Source: VRUE01 sp963774405 (GTDB taxonomy: Bacteria > Actinomycetota > Thermoleophilia > Solirubrobacterales > 70-9). Taken from it: a stretch of 64,000 bases of DNA. The stretch is taken from the NCBI GenBank assembly GCA_963774405.1, contig CAVZEV010000005.1:1-64000 (forward strand), in the 5' to 3' direction. The notes beneath the pieces are model-generated. The model was not told the DNA's origin and searched no databases. It saw only the letters and a program-made list of their open reading frames with translations. How positions within the stretch are numbered: position 1 is the stretch's first letter; each line of letters opens with the position of its first letter. Shown here piece by piece: positions 41,013 through 50,297 of the stretch. Both the position numbers and the translations under genes were made by a program.

Positions 41013-41031
41013 AGCGGCCCGGCAGGCCGCT
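41013..41031 (-). promoter_or_regulatory. Hairpin between collagen-like and giant protein genes, copy 1
   Basis: Seven-bp perfect stem (agcggcc 41013-41019 / ggccgct 41025-41031) that overlaps the stop codon of the collagen-like gene and ends about 25 nt before the next start. No T-run follows, so attenuation or mRNA processing is more likely than full termination. Copy 2 has an unrelated hairpin in the equivalent place. Confidence 0.5.
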
Positions 41032-42348
41032 AGGCCTCGACCGAGACGTTGCGGCCCTGGCCCGCTATGTGGAGCGAGTAGTGACCTGATCGCAGCCCGT
41101 TGAGCACGTGCTGCAGGCGGGCGGCGCTGGTCTTGCCGTGGCTTAGCGTGCGCCCGGCGCGGTGAAGGCTCCAGCGCAGGCGGCGAGAGCTGGAGGAGCC
41201 CTTCTGCTTGACCGTGCACTTGACCTTCTTGCCCTTGACCTTGCAGGTGACCTTGACCTTGCCTGCGGGCCCCGCGGCCCGGCGGGGCCCTGGGCGCCTG
41301 CCGGGCCGGCCGGGCCGGGGGCGCCGGCATTGCCGTTGGCCCCTGCCGGGCCCGCCGGGCCCTGCGGGCCGGTGGCGCCGGCAGCGCCGGTGGCTCCCTG
41401 CGGGCCCTGGACGCCGTTCTTGAGGAAGACGGCGGTGACTTCGGTTTCTCCCCCAATCGTCACTTCGCAGGTCGTCGCGCCCGTGTGCCTGCAGCCGATC
41501 CAGCCGGCGAAGACCGCGCCGGAGTTGGGATGAGCTTCAAGCGTCACCGCGGTGCCGTTGGCAAAGGGCGCCGAGCAGATGGCGCCGCAGTTGATCGCGT
41601 TGTTGGGCGAGGTGCTGGTGACGCTACCTTCGCCTGAGCCGCCGAGGAAGACTTGCAGGCCGGGGGCGATGAACCTGACGTTCAGGACGCTGTCTTCTTC
41701 GAGCGTGAATTCACAGGGGGAGGCCGAGCAAGCCGAAGCGGAGTTGGTGCCGGTGAGCGGGCCGGCTTCAGAGCCCGAATCGGGGACCGAGACGACCTTG
41801 ACTTCGCTTCCCTTGGGAGCGGAGGCAGGGCAGGTTTCCAGGCCGCCGCCATCGATTTCGCATTCGACCGTGCCGGTGCCGGCGCCGCTGGTGTTGACGG
41901 TCAGCGTCGGTTCGAGGGAGAATTCGGCGGTGACTTCCCATTCGATTTCTTCGTTTTCTTCTTCGTTATAAAGCCAGCACTGGTGAGTGACACCGGTCGG
42001 ACAGTAATAAGTTGACGGGTAACCGTTTTCGATCGTCCAGCCGCTGAATTCGGACCCTGGGGCGGCAGACTGTTCGAGCCGCTCAGCGAAGTATCCTTCT
42101 TCTTCTTCGGGTTCTTCGGGCGTGTTTTCGCAGACACCCGAAGTAACCGAGCCGTTATAGGAGCATTCGATCCTTGGAGTCCCTCGATAGCCGTCGAGGT
42201 CCACGCTCTTGACTTCGCCGCTGCCGTTGCCGGTAATTTCGACCGCGACGTGCGGCGTTTCGGCAAACGCCTGAGCCGCCGGAACAAGCGCGAACGCCGC
42301 CGCGACGGCGAGCAGGATTGCAAAGCGGATGCGTAGCGTCGAGAACAT
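41030..42348 (-). CDS. Secreted collagen-like protein with bacterial repeat domains, frameshifted, cassette copy 1
   Basis: Signal peptide (FAILLAVAAAFALVPAAQAFA), then about 280 residues of repeat domains resembling the bacterial InlB B-repeat/PF18998 type (YFAERLEQSAAPGSEFSGWT, then VTLEAHPNSGAVFAGWIGCR), then a Gly-X-Y collagen-like stretch (GPQGATGAAGATGPQGPAGP). A one-base deletion near 41268, within the Gly-X-Y part, shifts the rest. In the shifted frame the true C-terminus is clear (GKVKVTCKVKGKKVKCTVKQ, ending GRNVSVEA before the stop at 41030). As written, translation ends at 41143. It is the first gene of the cassette, with a 101-bp leader shared with copy 2. Confidence 0.85.
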
Positions 42349-42430
42349 CTAGATCTCTCTCCTTGTCCCGTGAGCCCCTCTGCCCGCCGCTTCCCTTAGC
42401 GGCTTCCTCGAGGCTCGGTTATGTCCCTGT
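42330..42430 (-). repeat. 101-bp leader repeat, copy 1
   Basis: Identical at all 101 positions to 62321-62421. It spans the 5' untranslated leader and the first six codons of the collagen-like gene. On the minus strand a nested structure can be drawn: inner stem gccgct/agcggc around AAGGGA, inside an outer GAGCC/GGCTC pairing; an aaggag ribosome site lies before the ATG. No known riboswitch family is recognised. Confidence 0.85.
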
Positions 42431-42462
42431 ACCGGCCCGCTCTGACCGCGGGCTCTGGTGGG

Positions 42463-42491
42463 AGCATAAAAGAAACGTTTTACGAATGCAA
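42463..42491 (-). promoter_or_regulatory. Promoter of cassette copy 1
   Basis: On the minus strand a -35 TTGCAT (42491-42486) and a -10 TATGCT (42468-42463) are separated by 17 nt. Transcription would start about 25-30 nt before the shared leader begins, giving a leader of a bit over 100 nt. Confidence 0.68.
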
Positions 42492-42555
42492 GGGCAAGTT
42501 TTTGAAATGAATGAATTGGGTTTTAAATCGCCTTCCGATCCGCGTTCCTCCGGGC

Positions 42556-42573
42556 TTGGTAGCAGTTCTGCTA
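42556..42573. promoter_or_regulatory. Operator of the Phd/VapC-type toxin-antitoxin operon
   Basis: A perfect 8-bp-arm palindrome ggtagcag-tt-ctgctacc, centred 18 bp before the antitoxin ATG. Such dyads are the usual binding site of the antitoxin-toxin complex. Confidence 0.75.
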
Positions 42574-42582
42574 CCCTGGCCG

Positions 42583-42836
42583 CCATGCCCTCCGTGCCCC
42601 AGAAAGAGCTGCGCAATCGCGTTGGCGAGGTGCTGCGCCGGGCGGAGTCCGGGGAGGAGATAACGATCACCGTCTCCGGCAGGCCGGTTGCCCAGCTGGG
42701 CCCGGCTCGCACTCGTCAGTGGGTCCCAGCCGCTCAGCTGACCGACCTCTGGCGAGCTCCTGCAGACCCGACCCTCGACAAGGATCTCGAGGCGTTGGGG
42801 GGCGAGCTCGCGGATCCGTGGGCTTCGGATGGATAG
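42583..42836 (+). CDS. Phd/YefM-family antitoxin
   Basis: An 84-aa antitoxin: the N-terminal DNA-binding domain has VPQKELRNRVGEVLRRAESG, then EEITITVSGRPVAQLGP, the family signature. The C-terminal part (DLWRAPADPTLDKDLEALGG) would wrap the toxin. ATG preceded by a palindromic operator. Only 3 nt separate its stop from the toxin start, so the two are coupled. Confidence 0.92.
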
Positions 42837-42839
42837 CCC

Positions 42840-43241
42840 TTGGCCGTCCTGCTCGATACCTCCGTCCTGATCGCCGCCGAGGAGGGGCCCGATGAGGAGG
42901 CCGCGATCAGCGTCGTCTCGCTGACCGAGCTGCACTTCGGCGTCCTGGTCGCCCCGGACGACGACGCTCGCGCACACCGGATGCGCCGCCTCGCCATCGT
43001 CGAGGACCGCTTCGACGCCCTCCCCTTCAACGCGGAGGAGGCGCGCGAGTGCGGCCGGCTGCACGCGGCGGTGGCGCAGCGAGGAGGCCAACCGCGTCGC
43101 CGCGCCCTCGACCTCGCCATCGCCGCAACGGCCAACGTCCACGGCGTACCCCTGCTGACCCGCAACGCCAAGGACTTCAAGATCATCGATGGACCTCGTC
43201 GACGTCCGGACGCTTTAGCGGCCGTGATTGCCCGGCTCTAG
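42840..43241 (+). CDS. vapC: VapC-type PIN-domain toxin
   Basis: A 133-aa PIN endoribonuclease. Acidic metal-binding residues are visible in LLDTSVLIAAEEG (first Asp), SVVSLTELHFG (Glu), LDLAIAATANVHG (Asp) and LTRNAKDFKII (last Asp). VapC toxins cut tRNA or rRNA when released from the antitoxin. TTG start. Coupled to the Phd-type antitoxin. The pair borders the 42.5-54.4-kb interval next to cassette copy 1. Confidence 0.92.
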   Translation: MAVLLDTSVLIAAEEGPDEEAAISVVSLTELHFGVLVAPDDDARAHRMRRLAIVEDRFDALPFNAEEARECGRLHAAVAQRGGQPRRRALDLAIAATANVHGVPLLTRNAKDFKIIDGPRRRPDALAAVIARL

Positions 43242-43901
43242 ATTCGCTCCTGAAGCCAGCGCGACAAGAACGGATCGACGATGTCGACGTCGCGCCCGGC
43301 CGTCCTGACGTGGCCCTCGCCCTCGAGGACATCGCGCGCCTGCTGCGCGGTGCTCTTGCCAAGCCCCATCGCTTCGAGTGCCGCGCGGGAGAGCAATTTG
43401 TCCTCGCCCTCCGCGACGACGCCAAGCACCTGGCGCTGCGCACGAGTCAACCCCGACCACAGTTGCTCCAACTCGCCACGGGCGGCGCGGATCGCCTCGG
43501 CCTCCGCGGCGCCCACCCCTGCTTGATCCAGGCGCGGCTGTTCCCAGAGAAAGTGGGCGACCATCGCGGCTCGTTGCGGATGTCCACCGGCCCCCGCGGC
43601 AAGCGCATTGGCCGGCTCGGCCGGCATCGGCCTGCCGCCAGCCTCAAAGCGCTGTCGGACCCAACTCGCGATCGCGTCGGTGGCGAGTGGGGCCAGGGTG
43701 ACCTCGCGAGCCTGCCCGAAAAGCGGGCGATTGCGATCCTCGAACAGTGCCCGCAGGAGCGAGGCCTGACTGCCCGCGTAGCAGTAGGAGGCAACGCCCG
43801 CGTGATGCTGAAGGTGGCTTCGCACCGACGCAGACGATCCACCGCCGGGCTCGCAGCTCGGCAGCAAGCGCCCCGATCAGCGTCGTCTTGCCGCCGGACA
43901 C
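43238..43901 (-). pseudogene. AAA-family ATPase remnant (internal deletion and frameshift)
   Basis: A broken relative of bacterial AAA ATPases of the ORC/Cdc6-like group. A Walker A remnant SGGKTTLIGALAAEL is followed almost directly by a segment that should lie about 100 residues later (GVASYCYAGSQASLLRALFE, then PLFGQAREVTLAPL), so Walker B is deleted. The two parts are in different frames. The C-terminal winged-helix part (LTRAQRQVLGVVAEGEDKLL) is preserved. The N-terminus before Walker A is also missing. Confidence 0.75.
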
Positions 43902-43961
43902 GCTGGCGCTGGACTAGGGTTATGATTCAATGTGTAAAAAGGATAAGAATCCTGGTGAACT

Positions 43962-45221
43962 ATGGATAGCATTACTCGCCCCTCCTACCGCTCCCGACTT
44001 GTCGACCGAACCCTCGACGAGCTGCTCGCGCAGCTGCCGGGGCTGATGGTCATCGGCGCGAGGACGATCGGCAAGACGACAACCTGCGCGCGGCGCGCGG
44101 CGACAGTCGTCAGGCTGGAACGGGAGGCTGAGGCGAGCGCCTTCGAGGGCGATCCGGACGCAGCCTTGCGCACGCTTCCGGAGCCCGTCTTGCTCGACGA
44201 GTGGCAGACGGTCCCAGGGGTGCTCGGCGCCGTCCGCCGGGCGGTTGACGACGAACCGCGCCCGGCCCGCTTCCTGCTCACCGGCTCGGCCCGGGCGACG
44301 CTCGAAGGCGAGATCTGGCCCGCCACCGGAAGGCTGGTGCGCGTACCGATGTACCCGATGTCGATGCGCGAGCTGACCGGGAAGGTCGATGGCCCGACGA
44401 TCTTCGACCGACTCGCGGCGGGCGAGGAGCTGCGTGCCGCGAGCGATCCGCCGGACCTGCGCGGCTACGTCGAGCTGGCGCTGCGCAGCGGCTTCCCCGA
44501 GCCGGCGCTGAAGCTGAGCGGAGAGCCGCGCCGGGCCTGGCTGGAGAGCTTCGTCGAGAACCTCCTCGCCCACGACGTCGAGCAGCTGGAAACCTCGAGC
44601 ACGAGGCGACGGGACACGCGACTGCTGCGCCGCTATTTCGATGCCTACGCGCTCAACTCCGCCGGCATTGCCGACCACCGCACGATCTACCAAGCCGCGG
44701 GAATCAACAAAGTGACCGCGAGCGCCTACGAGGGGCTGCTGGAGGGACTGCTGGTCGCCGAGCGGATTCCCGCCTGGGCCTCCAACCGGCTCAAGCGGCT
44801 CGCCCGGAAGCCAAAGCGCTACATGGTCGATCCTGCCCTCGCCACCGCCGCGCTTCGAATCGACGAGGCGGGTGTACTGCGCGACGGGGCCTTGCTTGGC
44901 CGCATCCTCGACGCTTTCGTCGTCGCCCAGTTGCGCCCGGAGCTGTTCCCGTCGAAGACACGCCCGCGGCTCCACCACCTGCGCACCGCCGAGGGAAGGC
45001 ACGAGATCGACATCCTCGCCGAGCTGGCGGGCGAGCGGCTGATCGCGATCGAGGTCAAGGCCGGAGGCGCGGTCACCCGCACCGACGCTCGCCACCTCGC
45101 CTGGCTCAGGGACGAGGTGGGCGAGCGCTTCCTCGCCGGTCTCGTCCTTCACACCGGGCCCCGGCTCTTCGAGCTCGACGAGCGGATCGTCGCCGCGCCA
45201 ATCGCGGCCCTCTGGGGGTAG
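43962..45221 (+). CDS. AAA-family ATPase with C-terminal DUF4143-type domain
   Basis: A 419-aa protein, open throughout. Walker A variant MVIGARTIGKTTTCARR, Walker B VLLDEWQTVP, sensor region FLLTGSARATLEG. The C-terminal DUF4143 part contains DFGNEVDxxx-like RHEIDILAELAGERLIAIEVKAGG, the restriction-endonuclease-like acidic motif with E/K pattern. Function unknown for this family in general; roles as anti-invader factors have been speculated. It starts after a short AT-rich promoter region with a small dyad. Adjacent ATPase genes of the same type suggest a locally expanded group. Confidence 0.86.
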   Translation: MDSITRPSYRSRLVDRTLDELLAQLPGLMVIGARTIGKTTTCARRAATVVRLEREAEASAFEGDPDAALRTLPEPVLLDEWQTVPGVLGAVRRAVDDEPRPARFLLTGSARATLEGEIWPATGRLVRVPMYPMSMRELTGKVDGPTIFDRLAAGEELRAASDPPDLRGYVELALRSGFPEPALKLSGEPRRAWLESFVENLLAHDVEQLETSSTRRRDTRLLRRYFDAYALNSAGIADHRTIYQAAGINKVTASAYEGLLEGLLVAERIPAWASNRLKRLARKPKRYMVDPALATAALRIDEAGVLRDGALLGRILDAFVVAQLRPELFPSKTRPRLHHLRTAEGRHEIDILAELAGERLIAIEVKAGGAVTRTDARHLAWLRDEVGERFLAGLVLHTGPRLFELDERIVAAPIAALWG

Positions 45222-45281
45222 GCCGACTGCTGGGCGGCGCCGAGCACGTCACGTTTCATTCGGTAATAGAGGGGGTCTTTC

Positions 45282-45297
45282 TAGCATTCTATTGCTA
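45282..45297. promoter_or_regulatory. Small dyad at the ATPase promoter
   Basis: tagca (45282-45286) and tgcta (45293-45297) within an AT-rich block just before the ATPase start at 45312. Similar AT-rich dyads precede the ATPase genes at 43962, 51170 and 52598. Confidence 0.4.
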
Positions 45298-45311
45298 ATT
45301 TATCCCCCACA

Positions 45312-46766
45312 ATGCTGAGCGATCTTCAGATCTTTCGCTTCAATCCGTGGTGGAAAACGCCGGGATGGGAGGCTGAAGACCCCCACCTCCGGCGTCTGGA
45401 GGCAGGCCCCTTGCGCCTTCCCGCCCCCCAGGTCGACGCGATCGACCTTGGCCCCGCCGCGGTTCACGTCCTGCGCGGGCCGCGTCAGGTCGGCAAGTCC
45501 ACCGACCTGAAGCTGCTGGTTCGCCGCGCGCTCCGCAGCGGCATGGAGCCCGGCAACATCGTCTACCTCGCCCTCGACGTGCTGGAGGGTCAATCGCTGT
45601 CCGCCCTGGTCGAATCCGTCCACCGCGCCCTCGAGTTGGCCGGCGGGGATGGGCCGCGGCTCGTCCTCCTCGACGAGGTGACGGCGGCGGGGCGCTGGCA
45701 AACCGCGGTGAAGGCGCTCTGGGACGAAGGCCGGATCGACCGCGATGTCGTCGTCTGCACGGGGTCCTCGGCAATCGACCTCGCCGAGGGGGCGGCCGAG
45801 CGCCTGCCGGGACGGCGCGGGGCCGGGCGGGATTTCCTCGTCATGCCCCAGAACTTCGCATCCTTCGCCCGCGCCCTGGACGGCACATGCCCCCCCGGCC
45901 TTGGCCTGACTGTCGGCGAGCTCCTCAGCGCCGATGGCCGCGAGGCGTTGCGCGAGGCGCGTATGCACCTGCCCACCCTGCAGCGCGCGCTCGAGCGCTA
46001 CCTGAGATTCGGCGGCCTGCCGGCGGCCGTGGCCGAGGCCGCAAGCGGTCGAACCGAGCCGAGCGAGGGAGTGCAATCGATTCTCTGGGACTCGATCGTC
46101 AAGGAGGTTCAGCGGCGCGGCGCCTCCGTCCCCGCCGTCCAGGCCCTGTTCGAGCGAGTGATGCGCTCGCTGGGCTCCAAGGTGAGCTGGTCGAGAATGG
46201 CGCGTGAGATGGCGGTGCCGCTGAGCGCCAGGCGACAAGGCACTGGTGGTAAGGCCGACCCCCGAACCCTGCAGAGCTATATCGAGTTCCTCGCGATCAA
46301 CTACTTCGCGCTCGTTCTGTACTTCTGGAAGCCGGATTCCGGCAGTGGCGAGCTGGCCAAGGACAAGAAGGTGTACTTCGGCGACCCGCTGCTGCACACG
46401 ATTACCGCCGAGCGGGTGGGCCTGCCACGGGCCCCTCACGCGGACGTCGAGAACGCTGTAGCGCTGGCGCTCTACCGTCGCTACGAGCCCGCGGAACGGA
46501 GCGCCGAGAACATGGTCGCGCCCGAGCGGCTGCACGTCTGGGGCACGCGCAGTGGCGGGGAGATCGATTTCGTCTGCGGACCGCGCGACGCCATCGAGGC
46601 CGTCGAGGTTGCCGATTGGGAGCGGCTCAACCGCCAAAAGGCCACCGCCCCGGCCCGCGCCCTCCCGGGGCGACCGGCCGTCGTCGCCAGCCGCGACGAG
46701 CTCGAGTTCGGCCGCGCCTCGAACCTCGTCCCCGCGGCCCTCCTCCTCTGGTCCCTCACCGATTGA
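45312..46766 (+). CDS. AAA-family ATPase with C-terminal DUF4143-type domain
   Basis: A 484-aa protein. Walker A LRGPRQVGKSTDLKLLVRRA, Walker B RLVLLDEVTAAGRW, then VVVCTGSSAIDLAEGAAERLPGRRG typical of the AAA_14 type, and a DUF4143 C-half with GTRSGGEIDFVCGPRDAIEA. Intact. The function of these proteins is unknown. Starts ATG shortly after an AT-rich leaderless-type promoter. Confidence 0.86.
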   Translation: MLSDLQIFRFNPWWKTPGWEAEDPHLRRLEAGPLRLPAPQVDAIDLGPAAVHVLRGPRQVGKSTDLKLLVRRALRSGMEPGNIVYLALDVLEGQSLSALVESVHRALELAGGDGPRLVLLDEVTAAGRWQTAVKALWDEGRIDRDVVVCTGSSAIDLAEGAAERLPGRRGAGRDFLVMPQNFASFARALDGTCPPGLGLTVGELLSADGREALREARMHLPTLQRALERYLRFGGLPAAVAEAASGRTEPSEGVQSILWDSIVKEVQRRGASVPAVQALFERVMRSLGSKVSWSRMAREMAVPLSARRQGTGGKADPRTLQSYIEFLAINYFALVLYFWKPDSGSGELAKDKKVYFGDPLLHTITAERVGLPRAPHADVENAVALALYRRYEPAERSAENMVAPERLHVWGTRSGGEIDFVCGPRDAIEAVEVADWERLNRQKATAPARALPGRPAVVASRDELEFGRASNLVPAALLLWSLTD

Positions 46767-46824
46767 ACGTGTCGGTGCTGCGCAGCGGCTGCATCGAACC
46801 GGCGCTGCCGGCGCATCGCCGCCG

Positions 46825-47502
46825 CTAAGGCGCCCGGCGCGCGAGGCGGCGAGCCTCCTCGCGGCCCAGGTAGGGGGCCAAGACGAGCTCGGTGAGGTCC
46901 GGTAGGAGCTCCGGGAGCCTGGCCGGCTCGCCCGCCTTGAGGCAGCGAGTGATCAGGGTCGCGATGCCGCCCATCAGAACCTGGTCGCGGACTTCGGGGT
47001 TGGCCCCGGCGGGGCCGCCCTCGGGCCGCAGCGTCTCGGCCAGCAGCTGCATCGCCTCGCGGTAGCGGGCGGCGATCTCCCCGCCGGCCGCCAGCGGCTC
47101 GACCAGGTAGAAGCGGGCGACGGCGAGGTCGCGCGAGAGGACGTCGAGCAGGGCCGCGAGGCTCGCTCGCACGCGCTCGGGCCAGGGCTCGGGCGTGCGC
47201 TCGGCCGCGGTCAGCATCGCCCCACGCACGTGCGTGTCGATCATCTCGTAGGCGGCGAGGAAGCAGCCCTCCTTGTCCTTGAAGTACTCATAGAAGGTGC
47301 GGCGGGAGATCTGCGCGGCCTCGGTGATCGCGCCGATCGTGGTCGCGTTGTAGCCGTGCTCGACGACCGCCTCGACGACGCCGTTGAGCAGACGCTCGCG
47401 CTGGTTCTCGGCGACCACTTCGCGCGGCAGGCCGTGGCGGCCGGGCGGCAGCCGCTCCTGGCCCGCGGCGCTGCGGCGCGACGTGCGCGCGCGCTCAGCC
47501 AT
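46825..47502 (-). CDS. TetR-family transcriptional regulator
   Basis: A 225-aa regulator, with the shared leader ERLPPGRHGLPREVVAENQR and the HTH TTIGAITEAAQISRRTFYEYF. The C-terminal domain has ARFYLVEPLAAGGEIAARYR. Overlaps the next TetR gene by 8 nt, so the two form an operon. First of six consecutive TetR genes. Confidence 0.93.
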   Translation of the reverse strand: MAERARTSRRSAAGQERLPPGRHGLPREVVAENQRERLLNGVVEAVVEHGYNATTIGAITEAAQISRRTFYEYFKDKEGCFLAAYEMIDTHVRGAMLTAAERTPEPWPERVRASLAALLDVLSRDLAVARFYLVEPLAAGGEIAARYREAMQLLAETLRPEGGPAGANPEVRDQVLMGGIATLITRCLKAGEPARLPELLPDLTELVLAPYLGREEARRLARRAP

Positions 47503-48094
47503 GGCCAGGCCCGGGAGCGAGGACGACGTCCGTCATCTGCGGGAGCAGCTCCCGCACGCTCCCTTCCCCGCCCAGCTCGAGCCGCTCGCGCAGCAGCCAG
47601 GCCAGCCCGCCCGCGACCGCCTGCCCGAGCGAGTCGCCGAGCTCCGCCGCGACCCGGTCGAGCTCGGCGTCATAGCGCGCCGCCATCCGCGGCCCGCCCT
47701 GCTGCGCCTCGACGAAGCAGAGCCGCGCCCGCGCCGGCTCGGCGTCGAGCGCGGCGAGCAGCGCCGCGAGGCCGGCCCGCACCTGCTCCGCTCGCGGGGC
47801 GCCGGCCGGCAGCGCGGCGCCGACCTCGGCGCGCAGTCCCTCCACCGCCCGCTCGAGCGCCGCGAGGAAGCACTCGTCCTTGTCGCGGAAGTGCTCATAG
47901 AAGGTGACGGTGGAGACCCCGGCGGCCTTGACGATCGCTTCGATCGTCGTCCGCGCCGCCCCCCTCTCCGCGATCAGCGCCTCGGTCGCGTCGAGCAGGC
48001 GCTCGCGCTGGCTGCCGGCGACGGGCCCGCGGGGGCGCTCCTCATCCCGCCTGCTCGCCGGCTGCGCCGCGAGTCTTTGCGAGAGGTACTGCAT
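47495..48094 (-). CDS. TetR-family transcriptional regulator
   Basis: A 199-aa regulator. HTH TTIEAIVKAAGVSTVTFYEHF. Its stop overlaps the start of the downstream TetR gene by 8 nt, so it is the first gene of a two-TetR operon. Divergent from the TetR gene at 48162. Confidence 0.92.
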   Translation of the reverse strand: MQYLSQRLAAQPASRRDEERPRGPVAGSQRERLLDATEALIAERGAARTTIEAIVKAAGVSTVTFYEHFRDKDECFLAALERAVEGLRAEVGAALPAGAPRAEQVRAGLAALLAALDAEPARARLCFVEAQQGGPRMAARYDAELDRVAAELGDSLGQAVAGGLAWLLRERLELGGEGSVRELLPQMTDVVLAPGPGHG

Positions 48095-48161
48095 GGGCCG
48101 AGGATAGCTCTTTCTAAAAAGCTTTCATATCCGGAAAAAAAGGAGTAGTTTCTATTGGGCA

Positions 48162-48860
48162 ATGCGACAGGAGGCCTGTCTAACAGCCAACAAGTCGCTC
48201 GAGGTCGAGGCCGCCGACCGTGCCCAGGGCGCGGCGGTGCGCGAGGGTGAGATGGAGGGCGCCCTGCACGTGGTCGGCGAGGTCGGCTACCGGGCGGCCT
48301 CGGTGCGGGCGGTGCTCGAGTACAGCGGTGGGCACCGCCGCCAGTTCTACGAGCACTTCGACAGCCTCGAGGACTGCTTCGCCCAGGCTTATGAGGCCTG
48401 GATCGAGCGGCTCGGGGTCGACCTGCTGGAGGCCGCGCTCGGCGCCGGCGGCTGGCGCCAGTCGGTGCAGGCGAGCCTCGTCCGCCTCTTCGAGCTCGTC
48501 GTCGAGCAGCCGGCGATCGCCCGCGCCCTCTTCCTCGAGGTCCAGGTCGCCGGCGGCGCGGCGCTGGCCAAGCACGAGGAGGCGACGGAGCGGCTCGGCG
48601 CCGCGCTCGACAGCGTCCGCGCCGAGATCGCCGCCGCCGAGCAGCCCCCCGAGGCCACCGCCTTCTTCGTCATCGGCGGAGTCGAGGCGGCGATCTGCGA
48701 CGTCCTCGCCGAGGGCAGCCCGAACCGCATCTGGGACGCGCTGCCCGAGCTGATGCAGCTCGCGGTCGGCTCCTACCTCGGCGGCGAGGCGGCCGAGCAG
48801 GCCTTCGAGGCGGCGAAGCGGCTGCGCCGGCGGCCCGCCGGCGAGGGGACGGGACGATGA
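48162..48860 (+). CDS. TetR-family transcriptional regulator
   Basis: A 232-aa regulator, with a less standard HTH (ASVRAVLEYSGGHRRQFYEHF), lacking the usual leader. The last codons overlap the next TetR gene (ATGA). Start uncertain: the ATG is preceded by a distant ribosome site (aaggag, 16 nt). Confidence 0.88.
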   Translation: MRQEACLTANKSLEVEAADRAQGAAVREGEMEGALHVVGEVGYRAASVRAVLEYSGGHRRQFYEHFDSLEDCFAQAYEAWIERLGVDLLEAALGAGGWRQSVQASLVRLFELVVEQPAIARALFLEVQVAGGAALAKHEEATERLGAALDSVRAEIAAAEQPPEATAFFVIGGVEAAICDVLAEGSPNRIWDALPELMQLAVGSYLGGEAAEQAFEAAKRLRRRPAGEGTGR

Positions 48861-49534
48861 CGCACCTGGAGCTGGTCGAGGCCGGGCCGCGCGACGACGA
48901 CGGGCCGTTCAGCGCCGGCACCCCCCTCCCCCGTCGCCTGCCCCCCGGCCGCCACGGCATCCCCGCCAACCTGGTCACCGAGCACCAGCGCCTGCGGCTG
49001 ATCGCGGCGATGGGCGAGGCGCTCGCCGAGCACGGCTACGCCGGCGTCACCACCACCCACGTCAGCGAGCGCGCCCGCGTCTCCACCAGCACCTTCTACA
49101 AGCACTTCGGCAACCTCTGGGACTGCGTCCTCGCCGCCTACGTGGCGACCGCCGACCGCCTCTGCGAGCGGATCGAGGCTGCCTGCTCGGCGGCCGAGCC
49201 GCCGCTCTCCGGCCTTGCGGTCGGGATCGAGGCGGCGCTCGCCTTCGTCGCCGCCGAACCCGCGGCGGCGCAGCTGATCTGCGCCCCGGCGCCGCTCGAG
49301 GCAACCGCGATCGCGGCGGCGCGGCGGCTGCTGATCGCCCGCCTGGCCGGGATGCTGCGCCGCAGCCGCGGCGGCGAGCTCGGCGAGGCCCCGGCCGGGC
49401 TCGACGAGCGGCTGATCGACGCCGGCCTCGCCTTCCTCTGCGCCCGGATCGGCGCCGGTGAGGCCGAGCGCCTGGCCGAGCTCGGCCCCGAGCTGACCGC
49501 CCTGCTCGACCGGCCCCGCCGCGCCACCGCCTGA
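48857..49534 (+). CDS. TetR-family transcriptional regulator
   Basis: A 225-aa regulator with the family leader (RLPPGRHGIPANLVTEHQR) and HTH TTTHVSERARVSTSTFYKHF. Overlaps the upstream gene by 4 nt; two-gene TetR operon. Converges with the TetR gene at 49601 across direct repeats. Confidence 0.92.
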   Translation: MTHLELVEAGPRDDDGPFSAGTPLPRRLPPGRHGIPANLVTEHQRLRLIAAMGEALAEHGYAGVTTTHVSERARVSTSTFYKHFGNLWDCVLAAYVATADRLCERIEAACSAAEPPLSGLAVGIEAALAFVAAEPAAAQLICAPAPLEATAIAAARRLLIARLAGMLRRSRGGELGEAPAGLDERLIDAGLAFLCARIGAGEAERLAELGPELTALLDRPRRATA

Positions 49535-49561
49535 ATCGCTCCAGAAATGGAGGCAACTCGA

Positions 49562-49600
49562 AACGCCGAAATTGGAGAACTTCTAACGCCGAAATTCGAG
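49562..49600. repeat. Direct repeats between convergent TetR genes
   Basis: aacgccgaaattggag and aacgccgaaattcgag occur about 22 bp apart in the region between two convergent genes. Could be terminator-related or a regulator site. Confidence 0.45.
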
Positions 49601-50257
49601 CTAGCGCTTCTCGCCCGCCTTGGCGGCGCTGTGGAAGGGCGAGAGCATGAATTCGGAGAGCTCGGGGAGGAGGTCCTCGGCCTGCTCGGCTTCCTGGCGG
49701 CGGATCTGCTGGTAGACGATCCAGGCGACGCCGCCGACCAGGGTTTCTTCGATTGTCTCCGGCAGCTGGTCGTCCTTGGGGACGGTCTGCTTGGTCAGGT
49801 CGACGAAGCGCTGCATCGCCGCCTCGTAGCGCTCGGTCGCCGTCTTCGTCGCGGAGAGCGCCTCGATCATGCACATCCGCGCCAGGGCGGGGTTCTCGGC
49901 GACGTAGCGCAGGAAGGCGGCGAGCCCGGCCTGGACCCGCTCCTCCCAGCCACCCTCGACCTCGGCGCACTCGGCTTCGATCCGCTCCAGCGCCTCGTCG
50001 ACCGCGGTGTCGAAGGCGCTGAGGAAGACCTCCTCCTTGCCCTCGAAGTTGTCGTAGAGCGTCTTGCGGGCGACGCCGGCGCGGCGCACGATGTCGCCGA
50101 TTTTGGTCGCGTCGTAGCCCTGCTCGGCGGTCAGCTCGGCGATCGCGTCCATGATCCGGCGGCGCTTGTGGCCGGCGACGAACTCGCGGGAGAGTGCGGG
50201 GCGGACCGGTATGGCCCCTGCCTTGGCCCCGGACCTCGCCTTTGCTCGCGGCGGCAT
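49601..50257 (-). CDS. TetR-family transcriptional regulator
   Basis: A 218-aa regulator. HTH TKIGDIVRRAGVARKTLYDNF. A short C-terminal basic tail. Divergent from the TetR gene at 50364; the interval contains two dyads. Confidence 0.92.
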   Translation of the reverse strand: MPPRAKARSGAKAGAIPVRPALSREFVAGHKRRRIMDAIAELTAEQGYDATKIGDIVRRAGVARKTLYDNFEGKEEVFLSAFDTAVDEALERIEAECAEVEGGWEERVQAGLAAFLRYVAENPALARMCMIEALSATKTATERYEAAMQRFVDLTKQTVPKDDQLPETIEETLVGGVAWIVYQQIRRQEAEQAEDLLPELSEFMLSPFHSAAKAGEKR

Positions 50258-50297
50258 TGAGCAAGGATACCTGTGAGGACAGCATCTCCCTTGCAGG

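Noticed and set aside
41265..41280. Programmed -1 frameshifting at a GGGCCCG slippery site in the copy-1 collagen-like gene
   Set aside because: The site is correctly phased, but copy 2 lacks an equivalent slippery heptamer and no downstream stimulatory structure is evident; a one-base deletion explains both.
42330..42430. Leader as a known c-di-GMP or c-di-AMP riboswitch
   Set aside because: The conserved cores of those classes are not visible; only generic stems can be drawn.
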